A stretch of DNA of 64,000 nt from Polyangiaceae bacterium (GCA_020849655.1 JADLFU010000011.1:62001-126000); one strand, 5' to 3'. Positions 8,399-17,605 are shown, counted from the stretch's first letter. A program made the numbers and translations. Notes: generated by a model not told the origin, from the sequence alone.

Positions 8399-10203
8399 GC
8401 TCGCGCGGGCGACGGCTCGGCATCCGAGGCAAGCTGTTCCTGCTCTCGCTGGCGCTGATCCTCGTCTGCGTCGGCGTGCTGGATCTGTACCTCTCCAGCA
8501 GGCTCTCGGCGTCGATCACCGCGCGGACCAGGGACGAGCTCGGCGTCCGGCTCGCGCTCGTCGCGCGCGCGGCGGCGAGCCTCGACGCGCCGGTCGACGG
8601 GCTGGTGGCGTTCGACAGGCGGGCCGACGAGCTCGGCCGGCGCGCCCGGGCGCGCGTCACGATCATCACCGACGAGGGCAGGGTGATCGGCGACTCCGAG
8701 ATCGAGCTCGCTGCCTTGCCGCAGGTCGACAACCACCGCGAGCGCGCGGAGGTGAGGCGGGCAGGAGGCGCCGCGCTCGGGGAGGACGTGCGCGTCTCTC
8801 CGACGACCGGAAGGCGGACGATGTACGCGGCGACGGGCGTCACGGGCGCGCGCGGAGACCGGCTGATCGCGAGGGTCGGGCTCCCGCTCGACGAGGTCGA
8901 CCGCGCGATCGGCGACGCGAGGCGCACCCTGCTCGCCGGCGCGCTCCTCGCGGCGCTGGTCGCGATCGCGCTCTCGAGCGTGGCGGCCGAGCTCGCGTCG
9001 TCGCCCGCGCGCCGGATGATCGAGGCTGCGACGCGGATGGCGCGCGGGGAGCTCACGGTCCGCGCGGCGCGCGCCGGCGGGGACGACGAGCTCGCCGATC
9101 TCGGCGCGGCGCTGGAGCTCCTGGCGTCGAGCCTCGCGGCCTCCATGGAGGAGCTCCGTCGCGAGCACGCGCTCGTGCAGAGCATCGTCGAGGGGCTGCG
9201 AGAGGGGGTGCTCCTGCTCGACGAGGGGGGCCAGGTGATCCTCGCGAACGCGTCGCTGCGCGACCTCCTCGGGCTGCCACGCGCGGGTGAGCCGCAGGCG
9301 CTCACTCTGGCGCTCGGCTCGAGCGAGCTCGCGGGCGCGCTCGAGGCCGCGCGCGGTGGACGAGTGGAGCGCGAGCTCGCCCTCGGCGCCGTCGCGCGGC
9401 GCGTGCTCCTGCGCGCCGGGCCGCACCCCCCGACGGGCGGCGTGCTCGCGGTGGTGGTGGACGTCACCGAGGTGCGCCGGCTGGAGGTGGTGCGCCGGGA
9501 ATTCGTGGCGAACGCGTCGCACGAGCTGCGCACCCCGGTCGCGTCGATCCTCTCGGCGGCCGAGACCCTGCGCGACGCAGCCGCCCGCGATCCCGACGCC
9601 GCGCCGCGGTTCGCGGCGCTCATCGAGCGCAACGCCCTGCGCCTCACGCGCCTCGTCGACGATCTGCTGGAGCTATCCCGCCTGGAGTCGCGAGAGCTCG
9701 CGCTCGCCCCGTCGATGGGAGACGTCGGCGCCGCGGCGACGAGCGTCGTCGCGAGGCTCCGTGAGCGCGCGGACGCGCGCGGCGTCTCGCTCACGGTCGC
9801 GGGTGACGCGCGCGCGCGGTTCGACGCGCGCGCCCTCGACGTCGTGCTCTCGAACCTGCTCGACAACGCGCTCAAGTACAGCCCCGAGGGCGCGCGTGTC
9901 ACCGTGAGGATCACGCGCGACGGCGACGTCTGCCGCGTCGCGGTCGAGGACACCGGGCCTGGCGTCGAGGCGCGCCACCTGCCGAGGCTGTTCGAGCGCT
10001 TCTACCGCGCGGATCCCGGCGGCGTGGCCGGCTCGGGGCTCGGCCTCTCGATCGTGAAGCACCTCGCCGAGGCGATGGATGGCCGCGTCTCCGCAGAGAG
10101 CGAGCCCGGCCGGGGCGCGACCTTCACGATCGAGCTCCCCTCGGCCGAGCGTCAGTCGCAGTCGAGCGTGGGGGGCCCGCCGGGCGGCAGCGGGAAGATC
10201 TGA
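8395..10203 (+). CDS. PhoR-type sensor histidine kinase (two TM, HAMP, PAS, HisKA, HATPase)
   Basis: A 602-residue membrane kinase. One TM segment near residues 14-34, a periplasmic loop of ~145 residues, a second TM near 180-205, a HAMP-like linker and a PAS domain (~255-350) precede the catalytic core. The phospho-acceptor is in NASHELRTP (~residue 375). The ATPase domain has N box NLLDNALKYSPEG, G1 VEDTGPGVE and G2 GSGLGLSIV. It overlaps the regulator gene by ATGA, so the pair is a cognate two-component system. The last ~17 codons lie antisense to the convergent copper-monooxygenase pseudogene (52-base overlap). Confidence 0.92.
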   Translation: MSSRGRRLGIRGKLFLLSLALILVCVGVLDLYLSSRLSASITARTRDELGVRLALVARAAASLDAPVDGLVAFDRRADELGRRARARVTIITDEGRVIGDSEIELAALPQVDNHRERAEVRRAGGAALGEDVRVSPTTGRRTMYAATGVTGARGDRLIARVGLPLDEVDRAIGDARRTLLAGALLAALVAIALSSVAAELASSPARRMIEAATRMARGELTVRAARAGGDDELADLGAALELLASSLAASMEELRREHALVQSIVEGLREGVLLLDEGGQVILANASLRDLLGLPRAGEPQALTLALGSSELAGALEAARGGRVERELALGAVARRVLLRAGPHPPTGGVLAVVVDVTEVRRLEVVRREFVANASHELRTPVASILSAAETLRDAAARDPDAAPRFAALIERNALRLTRLVDDLLELSRLESRELALAPSMGDVGAAATSVVARLRERADARGVSLTVAGDARARFDARALDVVLSNLLDNALKYSPEGARVTVRITRDGDVCRVAVEDTGPGVEARHLPRLFERFYRADPGGVAGSGLGLSIVKHLAEAMDGRVSAESEPGRGATFTIELPSAERQSQSSVGGPPGGSGKI

Positions 10204-11084
10204 AGGTTGGCGATGCACATCTCGTTCGTCGCGGCCGACTCGCCGAACGTGAGCGGCACCGACTCGTCGTTCTGGAAGGTGCACGAGAACTCGATCGGAT
10301 CGCCCTTCTTGAACGTGAGCGGCGGAGAGAACAGCGTGGGCGGGGGATCGGTCCACGAGGTCGTCTCGTGCAGCTTCGTCCCCGCGATCGACGACGTGAA
10401 GGCGACGCCGTGCCGGTGCATGTGGCTCGAGGCGTAGAGGACGGACGCGTCGAGCGGCATCTTGCACGTTCGCGTGACGGTCTGCTTCGTGTTCGGCGGC
10501 ACCGAGAAGTCGGGCTGCACCATGAACAGCACGCCCGCGCGCGCGGCGGCCGCTTGCCTGGCGAGGTGCATCCGCACGCGCACGACCGCCTGGATCGGCG
10601 CGGTCGACGTGTTGAGCTAGTGAGATTGCACGCGGAAGCCGTCGGCGTGGTCGACGCGCGCGGCGACCCCCTCCGGGTAGGTGACGCCGTCGCTGGGGAG
10701 CTGCGTGCTGTACGGGGTCGCGTGGAACTCGAGCCCCGAGCAGGGGGTGCCTGGACCGTCGACCGCGCCCGCTCGGTAGAAGAACAGCATGTGGTGGGAG
10801 CCGGGGGTCATCTCGGACTCCCACCGCTCGACGTCGACGTCGCCGTCGAACGGGTTGGCGAAGTTCTGGCAGCGGTAGACCTCCTCGCCGGGCTCGACAG
10901 TGAACGGGTCCATCGTCACGGTGACGACGTCGCCGACGCGCGTGACGCCGCCCGTCACCGGCGCTCCCGCCGAGCCCGCCGAGCCCGCCGAGCCAGCGCC
11001 GGTGGGAGCCGGCGCGGAGGCGGGGTCGCTCGACGAGGAGCACGCCAGGAGCAGGGAGGAGATCAGCCACAGGCGCCAGCGCAT
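10152..11084 (-). pseudogene. Copper type II monooxygenase-like (DBH/PHM-fold) lipoprotein interrupted by an in-frame TAG
   Basis: Two frames in the same phase make one ~310-residue lipoprotein. The ATG at 11084 gives MRWRLWLISSLLLACSS with a lipobox, then a Gly/Ala/Ser linker. The first half carries the copper-site segment PGSHHMLFFY; the second carries ASSHMHRHG and a late GESAATNEMC that could give the methionine ligand. The frame is split only by TAG at 10619-10617, where the text reads VQSH-stop-LNTSTAP. Related proteins usually have a tyrosine in SHYLN, so one base change (TAC or TAT to TAG) explains it. Everything else looks intact and keeps the local codon bias. It may be a recent nonsense mutation, a base error or a readthrough site. 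Confidence 0.75.
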
Positions 11085-11104
11085 CGCCGGCAGGCTACGA
11101 CGCC

Positions 11105-12319
11105 TCACAGGAGACACCAGCCCTGTCCTCGGTACGTGGGCCACTCGTCGACCACCACGTCGCCCCGCGCGACCGCGTAGCGCTCGAACCGCTCGGCGAG
11201 CTCACCCGCCTTCGCGTGGCGAAAGAACACGGGATCCCCTGGCGCGAGCGCCCGCGCCGCGTCCCCTGCGACCGGGGTCTGCACCTCGCCCGCGCCCTCC
11301 ATCGGGAGCAGGCGGAGCCCCCGGGGCGCCCACGGCAGCGGCAGGCGGTCCGGCCCCGCCGCGCCGGACGCGACGTAGCCGCCGCCCGCGCACGTCACGA
11401 CCCCTGGGCGCGGCGCGCGCGCGACGGCGAGCGCGAAGAACAGCGCGGGCTCGAACGAGATGTTGGAAAAGTGGTCGAACAGGTGCGAGTCGACGAACCC
11501 GGAGCCCGCGGTCACCTCGGTCAGCGAGGGATCGTCGCACGAGCTGTCGAGGCTGCCGGAGCCGCCGCCGTTGAAGAGCCGCCACGCGAGGCCGCGCGCG
11601 CGGGCGCGCTCGACGATCTCGGCGCGGAGCCGGCGCACGAAGGGGCGACTGATCGCGCGGATCGCGCGCTTCGGGAGGTTCAGCGCGGGGGCGAACGGGC
11701 TCGCGTCCCCGAGGCCCGCGATCTGCGCCTCGTACCCCATGAACCCGTCGAGCGAGAGGCCCGGGGCGTCGGCCACGCGCGCGGCGAGCGCGACCGCCTG
11801 CGCCGCGTCGCGGACGGGCGACCGCTCGACGCCGAGGTGCACGCGGCCGGCGGCGGCGCGGTAGCTCATGTCGACGTCGACGACGGCGTGGAGCGTGACG
11901 CCGCGGCCTCGCGCGGCGGCCGAGAGCGCCTGCACGTGCCGCGGATCGTCGACCACGATGGCCGCGGTGGCGCCTCGCTCGGCGAGGTCGGCGAGCGCCG
12001 CGAGGTCGGCCGGCACGACCGAGGGGTACGCGACGAGCAGATCGTCGAACCCCTCGCCGTGCAGCGAGAGCGCCTCCCTCGCGGTGAACGCCAGCAGCCC
12101 GCGGCACACGTCGGGCGCCGTCGCCAAGAGGTGCCGCGCGAGCCCGACGACGCGCAGCGACTTCGTCGCGATCCGGAGCGTCTTGTTCGCTCGTCGCGCG
12201 CGGGCGGCGATCGCGCGCGCGTTGCGATCGACGGCGTCGAGATCGAGCAGCGCGAGGGGCAGGGGGCGGTCGCCCGCGAGGCGCCGCAGCCGGGAGAGCA
12301 CGTCGTCCACGCGCCGCAT
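11105..12319 (-). CDS. Fold-type III PLP enzyme (amino-acid racemase / D-threonine aldolase-like)
   Basis: A 404-residue cytosolic enzyme. The N-terminal barrel begins with LALLDLDAVDRNARAIA and has TLRIATKSLR, whose lysine is the expected PLP Schiff base, as in the alanine racemase / D-threonine aldolase / D-serine dehydratase-like superfamily. Middle-barrel features include DVDMSYRA and LFNGGGSGS, the latter a phosphate-binding glycine loop. The C-terminal ~130 residues form the second, beta-rich domain. The ATG at 12319 is just upstream of the first barrel strand. It sits 20 bases upstream of the copper-monooxygenase pseudogene on the same strand. The exact amino-acid substrate is not visible. 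Confidence 0.78.
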   Translation of the reverse strand: MRRVDDVLSRLRRLAGDRPLPLALLDLDAVDRNARAIAARARRANKTLRIATKSLRVVGLARHLLATAPDVCRGLLAFTAREALSLHGEGFDDLLVAYPSVVPADLAALADLAERGATAAIVVDDPRHVQALSAAARGRGVTLHAVVDVDMSYRAAAGRVHLGVERSPVRDAAQAVALAARVADAPGLSLDGFMGYEAQIAGLGDASPFAPALNLPKRAIRAISRPFVRRLRAEIVERARARGLAWRLFNGGGSGSLDSSCDDPSLTEVTAGSGFVDSHLFDHFSNISFEPALFFALAVARAPRPGVVTCAGGGYVASGAAGPDRLPLPWAPRGLRLLPMEGAGEVQTPVAGDAARALAPGDPVFFRHAKAGELAERFERYAVARGDVVVDEWPTYRGQGWCLL

Positions 12320-12392
12320 CGGACGGCCTCCCCGCGCCCGACACAACGGCGAACTTGGCGCCCGGGGCGCGGGCGGGCACGATCACGTCGCC

Positions 12393-13292
12393 GTGACCAC
12401 GCTGCGAGAGGACGTCGACCGGTTCATCGAGGCGCTCGCCCACGAGCGGCGCGCGTCGAGCCACACCGTCGCGGCCTACCGGCGGGATCTGCGCGAGCTG
12501 ACGGGCCTGGCGGACGAACGCCTGGGGGAGGGCGCGCGGGCAGGCGACGTCGACGTGGTCCTGCTGCGCGCGCACCTCGGCAGGCTCGCGCGGCGGGTGC
12601 AGCCCGTGACCCTCGCGCGCAAGCTCGCGGCGATCCGCACATTCTTCAAGTTCCTCCGACGCCGCGGAGAGCTGCGCGAGAGCCCCGCCGAGCACCTCGA
12701 GACGCCGAGGGTGCGGCGCGGGCTGCCGACGTTCGTGTCCGTCGATCAGGCCGCGCAGATCGTGGAGTCGCCTGGAGACGACGCGGCGGGCGCGCGCGAC
12801 CGGGCGATCCTCGAGCTCCTGTACGGCGGCGGGCTGCGGGTCTCCGAGGTGGCGGGCCTGCGCGCGGGTGACGTCGCGCTCGAGCGCGGGGAGGCGCGCG
12901 TCCGGGGCAAGGGCGACAAGGAGCGCGTCGTGCCGATCGGCCCGCCCGCCGTCGCGGCGGTGCGCGCGTGGCTCCTGCGGCGCGACGAGCTCGCGCGCGG
13001 CGACGGGGCGCTCTTCGTCGGCGCGCGCGGTCGAGCGATCGGCGTCCGCGCGATCCAGCGGATGGTCAAGCGCCAGGGCGCGGCGGGCGCGGGGCGCGGG
13101 GACCTCTTCCCGCACGCGCTGCGCCACTCGTGCGCGACGCACCTGCTCGAGGGCGGCGCCGATCTCCGCAGCATCCAGGAGATCCTGGGGCACGCGAGCC
13201 TGTCGACGACGCAGCGCTACACGCACGTCACGATGGACGCGATCCTGTCGACCTACGAGCGCGCGCACCCGCTCGCGAAGACGTCGGCGTAG
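12393..13292 (+). CDS. xerC: Tyrosine recombinase, XerC/XerD type
   Basis: A 299-residue recombinase, the usual Xer length. The N-terminal SAM-like domain (FIEALAHERRASSHTVAAYR) precedes the catalytic domain, which has all expected residues: Arg in GGLRVSEV, Lys in GKGDKERVV, the HALRHS box, the later LGHASLSTTQ histidine and nucleophile Tyr in RYTHV. Xer proteins resolve chromosome dimers at dif; XerC and XerD cannot be told apart here. GTG at 12393 is chosen because TTLREDVDRF is a normal Xer N-terminus. No flanking att-like repeats or integron cassettes are visible, so it is probably the housekeeping enzyme. Confidence 0.9.
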   Translation: MTTLREDVDRFIEALAHERRASSHTVAAYRRDLRELTGLADERLGEGARAGDVDVVLLRAHLGRLARRVQPVTLARKLAAIRTFFKFLRRRGELRESPAEHLETPRVRRGLPTFVSVDQAAQIVESPGDDAAGARDRAILELLYGGGLRVSEVAGLRAGDVALERGEARVRGKGDKERVVPIGPPAVAAVRAWLLRRDELARGDGALFVGARGRAIGVRAIQRMVKRQGAAGAGRGDLFPHALRHSCATHLLEGGADLRSIQEILGHASLSTTQRYTHVTMDAILSTYERAHPLAKTSA

Positions 13293-13346
13293 GCCCGCAC
13301 GAAAGTTGCCCGCCGCGCGGCCGCGTTGCTACGCGCGCGTGCCCGC

Positions 13347-15539
13347 ATGCGCTCCCTCCTCTCACGCGCCGCGCTCTCGCTGCTCGGCGGCACGCTCGGC
13401 GGGGTGGCCGCCGCGGCGCTCGACGCGCGGTGGGCGGTGGAGGGCGCGAGCTCGAAGCTCTCGACGTGGGACGTCTTCGTCCCCGCCCTCGCGCTCGACG
13501 CGCCGGTCGCGCTCGTGGTCTCGGCGGCGTGCGCGCTCGCGTGGATCCTCGTCTCGCCTCGGCAGACGCCCACCCTCGGCGGCGCGCTCGGGCGCCTTCG
13601 CGACGACGCGTCTCGCGAGCTGTCGGCGACGGTGGCGCTCGGCGCGCTCGCGGTGCCGGCGTTCGTCGTGCTCACCGCGCACGCGGCGAGGGGTGCGCTC
13701 GCGGGAGAGGGCGGAGCGAAGGCGATCGGGGCAGAGCTCGCCGCGACGGCCGTGCTCTTCGCCGGGACGCTCGTGGCCGCGACGGTCGCGCTCGCCCGCC
13801 CGCTCGCGCGCAGGCTCACCCGCGTCGACGCCCGCGTCGCTCCCGCGCTCGGCGTGGCCCTCGCCGTCGCGATCTTCGCGCTGGGGATCACGCGCGGGAC
13901 GCCGGGCGGCGACGGCGGCGCCCTCGGCGTGCTCGGCGTGCTGAAGCGTCAGGAGCTCGATCTGCGCGCCCCGGGGCTGCTGCTGCTCCTCGGGGCCGCG
14001 GCGTCGATCGGTCCGTCGCTCCGCGCGCCCGCGGCGCTCGCGGCGGCGCTCTCGCTGGCCCCGCTCGCGCTCTTGTGGCCGACGGCGCGCTCGCTCGACG
14101 GCGCGCCCGCGATCACGGCCGCGGTGGAGCGCGGCGCGCCCCTCGCGCGGACGTCGCTGCGCGTCGCGCGTCGCCTGACCGATCGCGATCGAGACGGGTT
14201 CTCTCGCACCTTCGGCGGGGGAGATTGCGATGACCGCGACGCGCGGGTGTATCCCACGGCGATCGACGAGCCCGAGAACGGCGTCGACGAGGACTGCTCC
14301 GGCGCCGACGCGCGACGACCCGCCACCGACGCGCCCCCTCCGACGCCGCCCGCGCCGGCGGCGAGGGTGTCGGCCGAGCTCAACGTGCTGCTCGTGACCG
14401 TCGACACGCTGCGCGCCGACCTCGGCTACGCGGGGAACCCACGCCCGCTGTCACCGAACCTCGACAAGCTCGCCGCGGGCTCGACGGTGTTCGAGCGGGC
14501 CGTCAGCCTCGCGTCGTACACGGGCAAGAGCGTGGGGCCGATGCTGATCGGAAAATACCCGTCGGAGACGCACCGGGGCTGGTCACACTTCAACGCCTTC
14601 CCGAAGGACGACCGCATGGTGCAGGAGCGCCTGCAGGCCGCGTCCGTGAGGACGCTGAGCGTGCAGGCGCACTGGTACTTCGACAAGTGCTGCGGCCTCG
14701 CGCGGGGGTTCGACGTCGTCGACTCGAGCGCCGCGCCCGGGATGGGCGCGCAGCAGGACAACGACACCACGACGACCGGCGACAAGCTCACCGACGCCGC
14801 CATCAAGCGCCTCTCCGATCCCGCGATCACCGGCGGGCGCTTCTTCGCCTGGGTGCACTACCTCGATCCGCACGCCGACTACCTGCGCCACGACGGCGTG
14901 CCCGACTTCGGCCGCGACATGCGCGCGCAGTACGATCACGAGGTCGCCTTCACCGACCGCGAGGTGGGCAGGCTCCTCGACTTCGTCGCGGCCCAGCCGT
15001 GGGGCGCGCGGACCGCCGTCATCCTCACGAGCGATCACGGCGAGGCCTTCGGCGAGCACAAGCTCATCCGCCACGGGATCGAGGTCTGGGAGGAGCTGGT
15101 GCGCGTGCCGCTCATCGTGCGCGTGCCGGGCGCCGCGCCCCGTCGGGTCGCCGTCCGCCGCGGCGCGATCGATCTCGTCCCCACCATCCTCGACCTCCTC
15201 CAGGTGCGCCCGGCGTACGACGGCGGTCCGAGCGACTTCGTGAGCGGCGTCTCCCTGCTGCCGGACGTCCTCGGGGGCGCGGCGCCCGTGGCGCGCGACG
15301 TGCTGGTGGACATGCCCGCCGGCCCGAACAACGACGAGAAGCGCGCCTTCTACCGCGGCGAGAAGAAGCTCTACATCTCGTCGGGCGTCGCCTACTCGCT
15401 CTACGATCTCGCGAAGGATCCCGGTGAGCGCGAGGATCTCGCGAGCACCGACAAGGCCACCTTCGCGGAGCTGCGCGCCGCCTACGAGGAGATGAAAGCG
15501 CGCCTTCGCGAGGTGCGCGTCAAGCCCGTCCCGCGGTGA
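13347..15539 (+). CDS. Membrane-anchored sulfatase / alkaline-phosphatase-superfamily hydrolase with a MopE-type metal-binding loop
   Basis: A 730-residue protein in three parts. Residues ~1-265 hold about six hydrophobic segments. Residues ~277-325 carry DRDRDGF followed by GGGDCDDRD and NGVDEDCSG, the Asp- and Cys-rich calcium-binding motif of MopE and thrombospondin-like proteins. The C-terminal ~380 residues are a sulfatase-type catalytic domain: LNVLLVTVDTLRADLG with a first metal Asp, LASYTGKSVGP in place of the CxPxR box, then ILTSDHGEAFGEH with the second metal site. Without the Cys or Ser of CxPxR the nucleophile is probably the Thr, pointing to a phosphoesterase or transferase more than a true sulfatase. 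ATG 13347 begins the first hydrophobic region. Confidence 0.82.
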   Translation: MRSLLSRAALSLLGGTLGGVAAAALDARWAVEGASSKLSTWDVFVPALALDAPVALVVSAACALAWILVSPRQTPTLGGALGRLRDDASRELSATVALGALAVPAFVVLTAHAARGALAGEGGAKAIGAELAATAVLFAGTLVAATVALARPLARRLTRVDARVAPALGVALAVAIFALGITRGTPGGDGGALGVLGVLKRQELDLRAPGLLLLLGAAASIGPSLRAPAALAAALSLAPLALLWPTARSLDGAPAITAAVERGAPLARTSLRVARRLTDRDRDGFSRTFGGGDCDDRDARVYPTAIDEPENGVDEDCSGADARRPATDAPPPTPPAPAARVSAELNVLLVTVDTLRADLGYAGNPRPLSPNLDKLAAGSTVFERAVSLASYTGKSVGPMLIGKYPSETHRGWSHFNAFPKDDRMVQERLQAASVRTLSVQAHWYFDKCCGLARGFDVVDSSAAPGMGAQQDNDTTTTGDKLTDAAIKRLSDPAITGGRFFAWVHYLDPHADYLRHDGVPDFGRDMRAQYDHEVAFTDREVGRLLDFVAAQPWGARTAVILTSDHGEAFGEHKLIRHGIEVWEELVRVPLIVRVPGAAPRRVAVRRGAIDLVPTILDLLQVRPAYDGGPSDFVSGVSLLPDVLGGAAPVARDVLVDMPAGPNNDEKRAFYRGEKKLYISSGVAYSLYDLAKDPGEREDLASTDKATFAELRAAYEEMKARLREVRVKPVPR

Positions 15540-15540
15540 G

Positions 15541-16785
15541 TCACCCCGGCGCCTGGGCGCCGCGCCCGAGCGTTGCCCGGTACCCGAACAGCACGAGCGC
15601 GCACCCGACGCCGATGACCGCGTACGTGCCCCAGATGGAGAGCGCGTCGATCGCGCCGCCCTTCGGCATGAACCGCTCGATGAGCGCGCCCGACAGCTTG
15701 CCGCCGACGAACCCGCCGAGGCCCGCCGGCGCGAGCGCGAGCCCCATGTACAGGCCCTCCTTGCCCTTCGGCGCGAAGGCCCCGACGAAGTCGTAGAACC
15801 GCGGCGAGAAGATCATCTCGGCCACGCCGAACAGGAAGAACGAGGCCACCGCGCCGCCGAGGCCCGGCGCGACGCCCATCGCGAGCATGCTCACCGAGCC
15901 GACGAGCACGCCGAGGGTCATCGCGAGCAACGGATCGAGCCGCTTCGACGCCCGCGCGACGCCGACCTGCAGGAGCGCGATCGTGAGCGGGTTCACCAGG
16001 CTCACGAGCTCGCGAGGGAGCGTGGGCGCCAGCCGCGCGAAGTACAGCGGGAACGTCTGATAGAATTGTTCGATGAGCAGGTAGTACCCGCTGACGGCCA
16101 CGAGGAAGGCCGTCAGCTTCACGTTCCGCAGCGCGACCGCGTAGCCGGTGACGACCGCGAACAGGGGCTCCCTGGGGCGCGCGTCGCGCGCGTCGTCGTC
16201 CGCGGGCTCGAAGAACAGGAGCGCCGCAGTCACGAGCGCGAGCACGCTGCCGACGACGCCGACGAGCAGGCTCGTGCGCAGCGACAGCAGGCGCCGGAGC
16301 ACGTACACGGTGCTCTTGCCGATGACGCTCCCCGCGTTCACCGACGCGTAGAAGATCGCGAAGCCTTGCGTCTGTCGGCCCTCGGGCGAGTAGCGCCGGA
16401 CGGCGCCGGTGATGACGGGCTTCATGAACGCGCCCCCGATCCCCATCCCGAGGATGGCCACGTACGCGAGCCCGAGCGTGGGGCCGGCGAACAAGAGGCC
16501 GTACGCGAGCGTGTAGCAGGAGAACGCGATCAGCAGGCTCGCGCGGAACCCCAGGCGGTCGGCGAACCCTCCCACCACCACCGGCAGCCACGACCGGAAG
16601 ATGGCGAACACCGCGAGCATCGAGCCGACCGACGCGACCGTCAGGCCCACCGTCTCGACGAGGTACACCTGCAGGTTGATGTACACGCCGTAGAACGCGA
16701 GCCGCTCGAGCACCTCGATCGCGATCGCGACCTTGAACACGCGGGGGAACGGCGCGGGCTGGGGCGGCGTCGGCGCCTGGGTCAT
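15541..16785 (-). CDS. MFS transporter, POT/PTR2 peptide-transporter-like
   Basis: A 414-residue inner-membrane carrier with about twelve hydrophobic helices. The N-terminal ERLAFYGVYINLQVYL segment matches the ExxERFxYYG helix of proton-coupled oligopeptide transporters. The A-motif-like GGFADRLGFR lies between helices 2 and 3, and GGAFMKPVITGAV follows. A second-half motif FSPRFYDFVGAFAPKGKEGLYMG resembles the PTR2 region near helix 10. The ATG at 16785 gives a short Pro-rich cytosolic N-terminus. It ends two bases from the sulfatase stop (convergent). Peptide uptake is likely for the family but is not certain. Confidence 0.85.
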   Translation of the reverse strand: MTQAPTPPQPAPFPRVFKVAIAIEVLERLAFYGVYINLQVYLVETVGLTVASVGSMLAVFAIFRSWLPVVVGGFADRLGFRASLLIAFSCYTLAYGLLFAGPTLGLAYVAILGMGIGGAFMKPVITGAVRRYSPEGRQTQGFAIFYASVNAGSVIGKSTVYVLRRLLSLRTSLLVGVVGSVLALVTAALLFFEPADDDARDARPREPLFAVVTGYAVALRNVKLTAFLVAVSGYYLLIEQFYQTFPLYFARLAPTLPRELVSLVNPLTIALLQVGVARASKRLDPLLAMTLGVLVGSVSMLAMGVAPGLGGAVASFFLFGVAEMIFSPRFYDFVGAFAPKGKEGLYMGLALAPAGLGGFVGGKLSGALIERFMPKGGAIDALSIWGTYAVIGVGCALVLFGYRATLGRGAQAPG

Positions 16786-16842
16786 CGGCCGCGCAGCCCA
16801 CCAGCCTCGGGCGTGGAGTTCAAGTGCTACGGTCGCCCGCAT

Positions 16843-17028
16843 GTTGAGCACGGGTTTCGGGATCCCTTCGTCGCGAGCACCGGATTCCTCGCGTCCTTCG
16901 GCCGCCTTGGGTGAACTCGTGCTCGACGTGGCGCGGCCACGCCTGCGCGCGGTTTCAGCCCAATTCGGCTCGAATTCCGCATCGGACTCCGGCGCTCGCT
17001 CCTTGGGCTCCCGAAATCCATGCTGAGC
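16843..17028 (+). repeat. Dispersed ~186-bp repeat, copy 1 (terminal inverted repeats, MITE-like)
   Basis: A second copy lies inverted at 19852-20032; by eye about nine bases in ten match, including an exact 32-base core. The two ends are imperfect inverted repeats of ~24 bases: left end TGAGCACGGGTTTCGGG, reverse-complemented right end TGCTCAGCATGGATTTCGGG. No transposase is encoded. A 61-codon open frame (ATG 16841 to TGA 17024) crosses it, but copy 2 breaks the equivalent frame, so it is probably non-coding. Its right end supplies the start codon of the following HD-domain gene. Confidence 0.8.
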
Positions 17029-17577
17029 CCGTCGTTCGACCGCGCCGCGCAGTTCGCCGTCGACAAGCACCGCGCGCAGCTCCGCAAGGGGAGCGGCGCG
17101 CCGTACGTCACCCACCTCTTCTCCGTCTGCGCGCTCATCGGGGAGCGCGGCGGCGACGAGGAGCAGATGATCGCGGGCCTCCTGCACGACTCGATCGAGG
17201 ATCAGGGCGTCACCCGGGCAGAGCTCGAGGCGCTCTTCGGACCCCGCGTCGCGCGCATCGTCGAGGCGTGCACCGACGCGCACGAGGTCCCGAAGCCGCC
17301 GTGGAAGCCGCGCAAGGTCGCCCACCTGGCGGCGCTCCGCCGTGAGCCGGCCGACGTGAAGCTCGTCTCCGCGTGCGACAAGCTCCACAACGCGCGCAGC
17401 ATCGCGCGCGACCTCGCCGATCCGGCCGTGGGCGCCGCGATCTGGGGGCGCTTCTCGGCGCCGCGCGAGGAGACGCTCTGGTACTACCGCGCGCTCGTCG
17501 ACGCGCTCGGCGACGGGTTCTCGCACCCGGTCATCTCCGAGCTCGACGGCGTCGTCGTGGCGCTCGAGCGCGCGTGA
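17020..17577 (+). CDS. HD-domain protein, small alarmone hydrolase (MESH1/SpoT-HD)-like
   Basis: A 185-residue single-domain protein close to MESH1 in length. It carries the metal-site pattern of (p)ppGpp hydrolases: AVDKHRAQLRKG, PYVTHLF, GLLHDSIED (HDxxED) and a late VSACDKLHNAR that matches the KLADKLHNAR helix with one change. Function by family: removal of the 3'-pyrophosphate of (p)ppGpp, or of NADPH phosphate. There is no synthetase, TGS or ACT domain. The ATG at 17020 lies inside the terminal repeat of the upstream mobile-type element, so the first three or four codons come from the repeat. Confidence 0.82.
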   Translation: MLSPSFDRAAQFAVDKHRAQLRKGSGAPYVTHLFSVCALIGERGGDEEQMIAGLLHDSIEDQGVTRAELEALFGPRVARIVEACTDAHEVPKPPWKPRKVAHLAALRREPADVKLVSACDKLHNARSIARDLADPAVGAAIWGRFSAPREETLWYYRALVDALGDGFSHPVISELDGVVVALERA

Positions 17578-17605
17578 CGCGCGCGACCCGTGCTACCGGT
17601 AGGCC

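Noticed and set aside
7712-10203. Definite PhoB/PhoR phosphate system
   Set aside because: Domain architecture fits, but no phoU, pst genes or Pho boxes are visible, so only the family level is claimed.
12393-13292. Integron or phage integrase
   Set aside because: Length and motifs are those of housekeeping Xer recombinases; no attI/attC-like sites, tRNA target or phage genes are nearby.
16841-17024. 61-codon open frame spanning repeat copy 1
   Set aside because: The equivalent frame in copy 2 is broken by a one-base difference and the product is Ser/Arg low complexity. The inverted-repeat structure explains the conservation.
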